Origin: Plantactinospora mayteni
GTDB lineage: Bacteria > Actinomycetota > Actinomycetes > Mycobacteriales > Micromonosporaceae
Direction: 5' to 3'
Length of the DNA: 50,918 nt
Assembly (NCBI RefSeq): GCF_016862935.1
Contig: NZ_BONX01000017.1
Location: forward strand, 1-50,918
In this document: one piece after another, positions 48,830-50,918 of the stretch
How positions within the stretch are numbered: the first letter of the stretch is position 1
Layout of the letters: each line of letters begins with the position of its first letter
The notes under the pieces: model-generated
What the model saw: only the letters and a program-made list of their open reading frames with translations
What the model was told of the DNA's origin: nothing
Database searches by the model: none
Made by a program: the position numbers and the translations under genes

Positions 48830-50918
48830 ATGTCAGCCCGCGAGGCCCCCGAGGACAACCGCCGCCGGCCGCTGCTGACCGTACTCTTCTGGGTCGGGGT
48901 GGGGCTGGCGCCGCTGGCCGCCCTGTTACTCCTGGTCGGACAGGGCAACGGGCCGCTCCGGATCGCGGCGGTGCTCGCCGTGCTGGCGGTCGTACTCATC
49001 GGACTGTCGATCACGTTGCGTGGCGACTCGGAGGGTGTCCGGCTGGACATGGAGGAGACCCTCATCGAGGAACTCGACGACCTGCGGGGCGAACTGCGCA
49101 ACGACATCGCCACCGCCGCCCGGGCCACGCACAAGGCGTTCGGCGAGAAGCTGGAGGTCGTACAGGGCAACGTCGAGGCGTTACGTGGCCAGATCGAGGC
49201 TGTCCGGGCCGGTACCGCCGCGCCGGCCCCCTCCGCTCCCGCCGCGTCGACCGCCGCGACCGGTCCGGTCGGTGCCGCGGTGGTGGTCGGCGGCCCGGTC
49301 GGCGCCGCCAGCGTGCCGGCCGGACGGGCGTCGACCGAGCCGGGTCAGAGCGGCTGGGCGGCCACCGATCCGGGCCGGGCCGGTCGGGTGCCGGACGAGC
49401 CGGCCTCGGCGGGTTGGGCGCCGGGCGGTCCGGCCCGGGACGGATCCGGCTCGCGCCCGGACGGGCCACGCCGGACGGCCGGCGGCCCGGCCACGTCGCA
49501 CTCCGCCGCCCCGTCGCACTCTGCGGCCCCGTCACACTCTGCGGGTCCGTCGCACTCCGCCGACCAGGGTGATACCGGCGAGTTCCAAGGCCGACCGGGT
49601 GGCGGTTACCAGAGTGGCGGTGCCCACCAGGGCGGTGGCTACCAGGGCGGCAGTTATCAGGGGGGCGGCCATCCCGACGGCGACCGGGCCGGGTCGGGCC
49701 GGGGGCGGTACGGCCGGGACGACGGCGGCGCGGGTGAGCCCGGGCAGTACGGCCACTCGTGGGCGCAGGGCGCCCGGCCGAGTCGGGGCGGTCCGTCGGG
49801 CAGCCCCGGTGGGGTGTCCGGGCCGCCGCTGGGCCGGGGCGTCGTCCGGCACACCGAGACCGTGCAGGTGACCACCCGGCAGACCATTGTCGGCGGGCAC
49901 GAGGACGACTCTGGCGGCTACGGCGGCGGGACCTACGGCGGCGGCGTCTACGGCGGCGGTGCCCAGTCGGGCGGCCACGGCAACGCCAACGCCGGTTACG
50001 GCGGCGGCGCCCAGGCCGGCACCCACGGTGGCGCCGGACAGGCTGGCGGCTACGGCAGCGGTGACCAGACCGGCGGCTACGGCAGCGGTGGCACCTATGG
50101 CAGCGGTGGTCAGACCGGCGGCTACGGCAGCGGTGGCACCTACGGTGGCGGTGGCCACGGCGGCGGCGAGGAGCGGACCGGCGGTCCGGGCCGGGGCGGT
50201 GACGAGCGCCAGGGCGGTGCCGAGCGTCGAGGTGGTGACGAGCGCCGGGGCGGTGGCGGTAACGGCGGTGACCGTCGTGGACCCGGTGGCGGCGACGATC
50301 GAGCTGGCCACGGCGACGACGATCGTGGCGGTTACGGCCGTGCCGGGGATCGTGCCGGCCACGGCGGCGGGGATCGTGCCGGTTACGGGGCCGGTGACCA
50401 GGGCGGCGGCTACCAAGGCGGCACCTACGGCGGCGGTACGTACGGCGGTGGCACCTACGGCGGCGACGGTCGCGAGCGGGACGGGCGGGACGAGGACCCG
50501 GACGACCGGCGCTCGGCGCGGGGCGGGCAGTACGCCGAGCCCGCCGACGAGGGGCGGGACGGACGTCGGTCCGGCGAGGGCGGCTGGCGTGGCCGCTCGG
50601 CCGACCCGGAGCCGGAGACCGGCGACCCGGCCGACGACTCGTACTGGGCCGAGTTGCGGGCCGGTGACCGCTGGGCCTCGGTACGCAGCGACGACCGGGG
50701 CCGGGAGGTCCGGATGGGCGAGCGGCGGGCGTCGATGCGGTCCGACGAGTCGGGTACGGAGCTCCGGGTCGAGGACCGCTGGGCGGAGATGCGCCGGGAG
50801 GAGCCGAGGCCGGACGAGGACCGGCGGGCCGGTCGCCAGTGGTCGGAGCCCCGCGACGATGACGACCGGCGGTCCGGCGGTCAGCGCGGCTCGGGCGGCT
50901 GGTCCGGCGACGACGATG
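48830..50918 (+). CDS. Membrane-anchored Gly-rich repeat protein (3' end outside window)
   Basis: I translated this frame directly; it is open from ATG 48830 to the window end (696 codons visible, no stop). Residues about 17-38 and 46-63 form two membrane helices. A coiled-coil-like stretch follows (about 72-127, with EETLIEELDDLRGEL). Next come a Pro/Ala linker, a His-Ser repeat (PSHSA, four copies) and a large Gly/Tyr/Gln-rich region of GGGYQ, YGGGT and YGSGG units (about 255-550). An Arg/Asp-rich end carries three 18-residue repeats (609-662). A more conserved island, VVRHTETVQVTTRQTIVGGHEDD, lies near residues 343-365. No enzyme motif is seen. A structural, adhesive or phase-forming role is a guess. 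Confidence 0.78.
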   Translation, partial: MSAREAPEDNRRRPLLTVLFWVGVGLAPLAALLLLVGQGNGPLRIAAVLAVLAVVLIGLSITLRGDSEGVRLDMEETLIEELDDLRGELRNDIATAARATHKAFGEKLEVVQGNVEALRGQIEAVRAGTAAPAPSAPAASTAATGPVGAAVVVGGPVGAASVPAGRASTEPGQSGWAATDPGRAGRVPDEPASAGWAPGGPARDGSGSRPDGPRRTAGGPATSHSAAPSHSAAPSHSAGPSHSADQGDTGEFQGRPGGGYQSGGAHQGGGYQGGSYQGGGHPDGDRAGSGRGRYGRDDGGAGEPGQYGHSWAQGARPSRGGPSGSPGGVSGPPLGRGVVRHTETVQVTTRQTIVGGHEDDSGGYGGGTYGGGVYGGGAQSGGHGNANAGYGGGAQAGTHGGAGQAGGYGSGDQTGGYGSGGTYGSGGQTGGYGSGGTYGGGGHGGGEERTGGPGRGGDERQGGAERRGGDERRGGGGNGGDRRGPGGGDDRAGHGDDDRGGYGRAGDRAGHGGGDRAGYGAGDQGGGYQGGTYGGGTYGGGTYGGDGRERDGRDEDPDDRRSARGGQYAEPADEGRDGRRSGEGGWRGRSADPEPETGDPADDSYWAELRAGDRWASVRSDDRGREVRMGERRASMRSDESGTELRVEDRWAEMRREEPRPDEDRRAGRQWSEPRDDDDRRSGGQRGSGGWSGDDD

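Overview
The window is very GC-rich with strong third-position G/C bias. It carries actinobacterial hallmark genes: a MarP periplasmic protease, type VII secretion (ESX) parts, a zinc metalloprotease of the DUF2342 family, and a DUF3180 gene behind folK. Gene content and order suggest a Micromonosporaceae chromosome (Micromonospora, Plantactinospora or a relative). That assignment is an inference; no rRNA or marker search was possible. I saw no tRNA, rRNA, CRISPR array, integrase, transposase or phage gene.

Layout. (1) 1-3027: the 3' end of cbiZ (cobamide salvage), a secreted lipoprotein and a CapA-type metallophosphatase. (2) 3266-7057: nth, a TlpA-like thioredoxin lipoprotein, a NUDIX hydrolase and marP, the same order as in Mycobacterium. 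(3) 7175-14374: an ESX block with mycP and eccC on the minus strand, a 48-codon ORF coupled to eccC, and eccD on the plus strand. (4) 14567-19218: ppa, dacB, the DUF2342 metalloprotease and tilS. (5) 19338-22468: an ECF sigma factor with its membrane partner, a GlxA/AraC-type regulator and a 43-aa membrane peptide. (6) 22571-26476: hpt, ftsH, folE. (7) 26532-39448: a 13-kb set resembling a single-membrane type IV secretion system (VirB2-, VirB3-, VirB4-, VirB6- and VirB8-like proteins, a two-domain cell-wall hydrolase and an FtsK-type ATPase), with no relaxase or integrase. (8) 39832-44705: folP, folB, folK, DUF3180, a polytopic membrane protein and two small conserved genes. (9) 44893-48683: an osmoprotectant ABC transporter whose binding protein appears circularly permuted. 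(10) 48830-end: a Gly-rich membrane-anchored protein running off the window.

Blocks 2, 4, 6 and 8 form a conserved actinobacterial backbone (nth-marP, ppa-dacB, tilS-hpt-ftsH-folE-folP-folB-folK). Blocks 3, 5 and 7 are accessory inserts. The largest, block 7, splits folE from folP, which are adjacent in Mycobacterium. Its base composition resembles the backbone, so it looks resident rather than recently acquired.

Regulation. About eight genes have a TANNNT -10 box ending 6-9 bases before the start codon, which predicts leaderless transcripts. Perfect or near-perfect hairpins lie after eccC, between eccD and ppa, between the sigma-partner gene and glxA, after hpt and after the transporter binding protein. 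Short tandem repeats occur in many intergenic gaps and inside several protein linkers.
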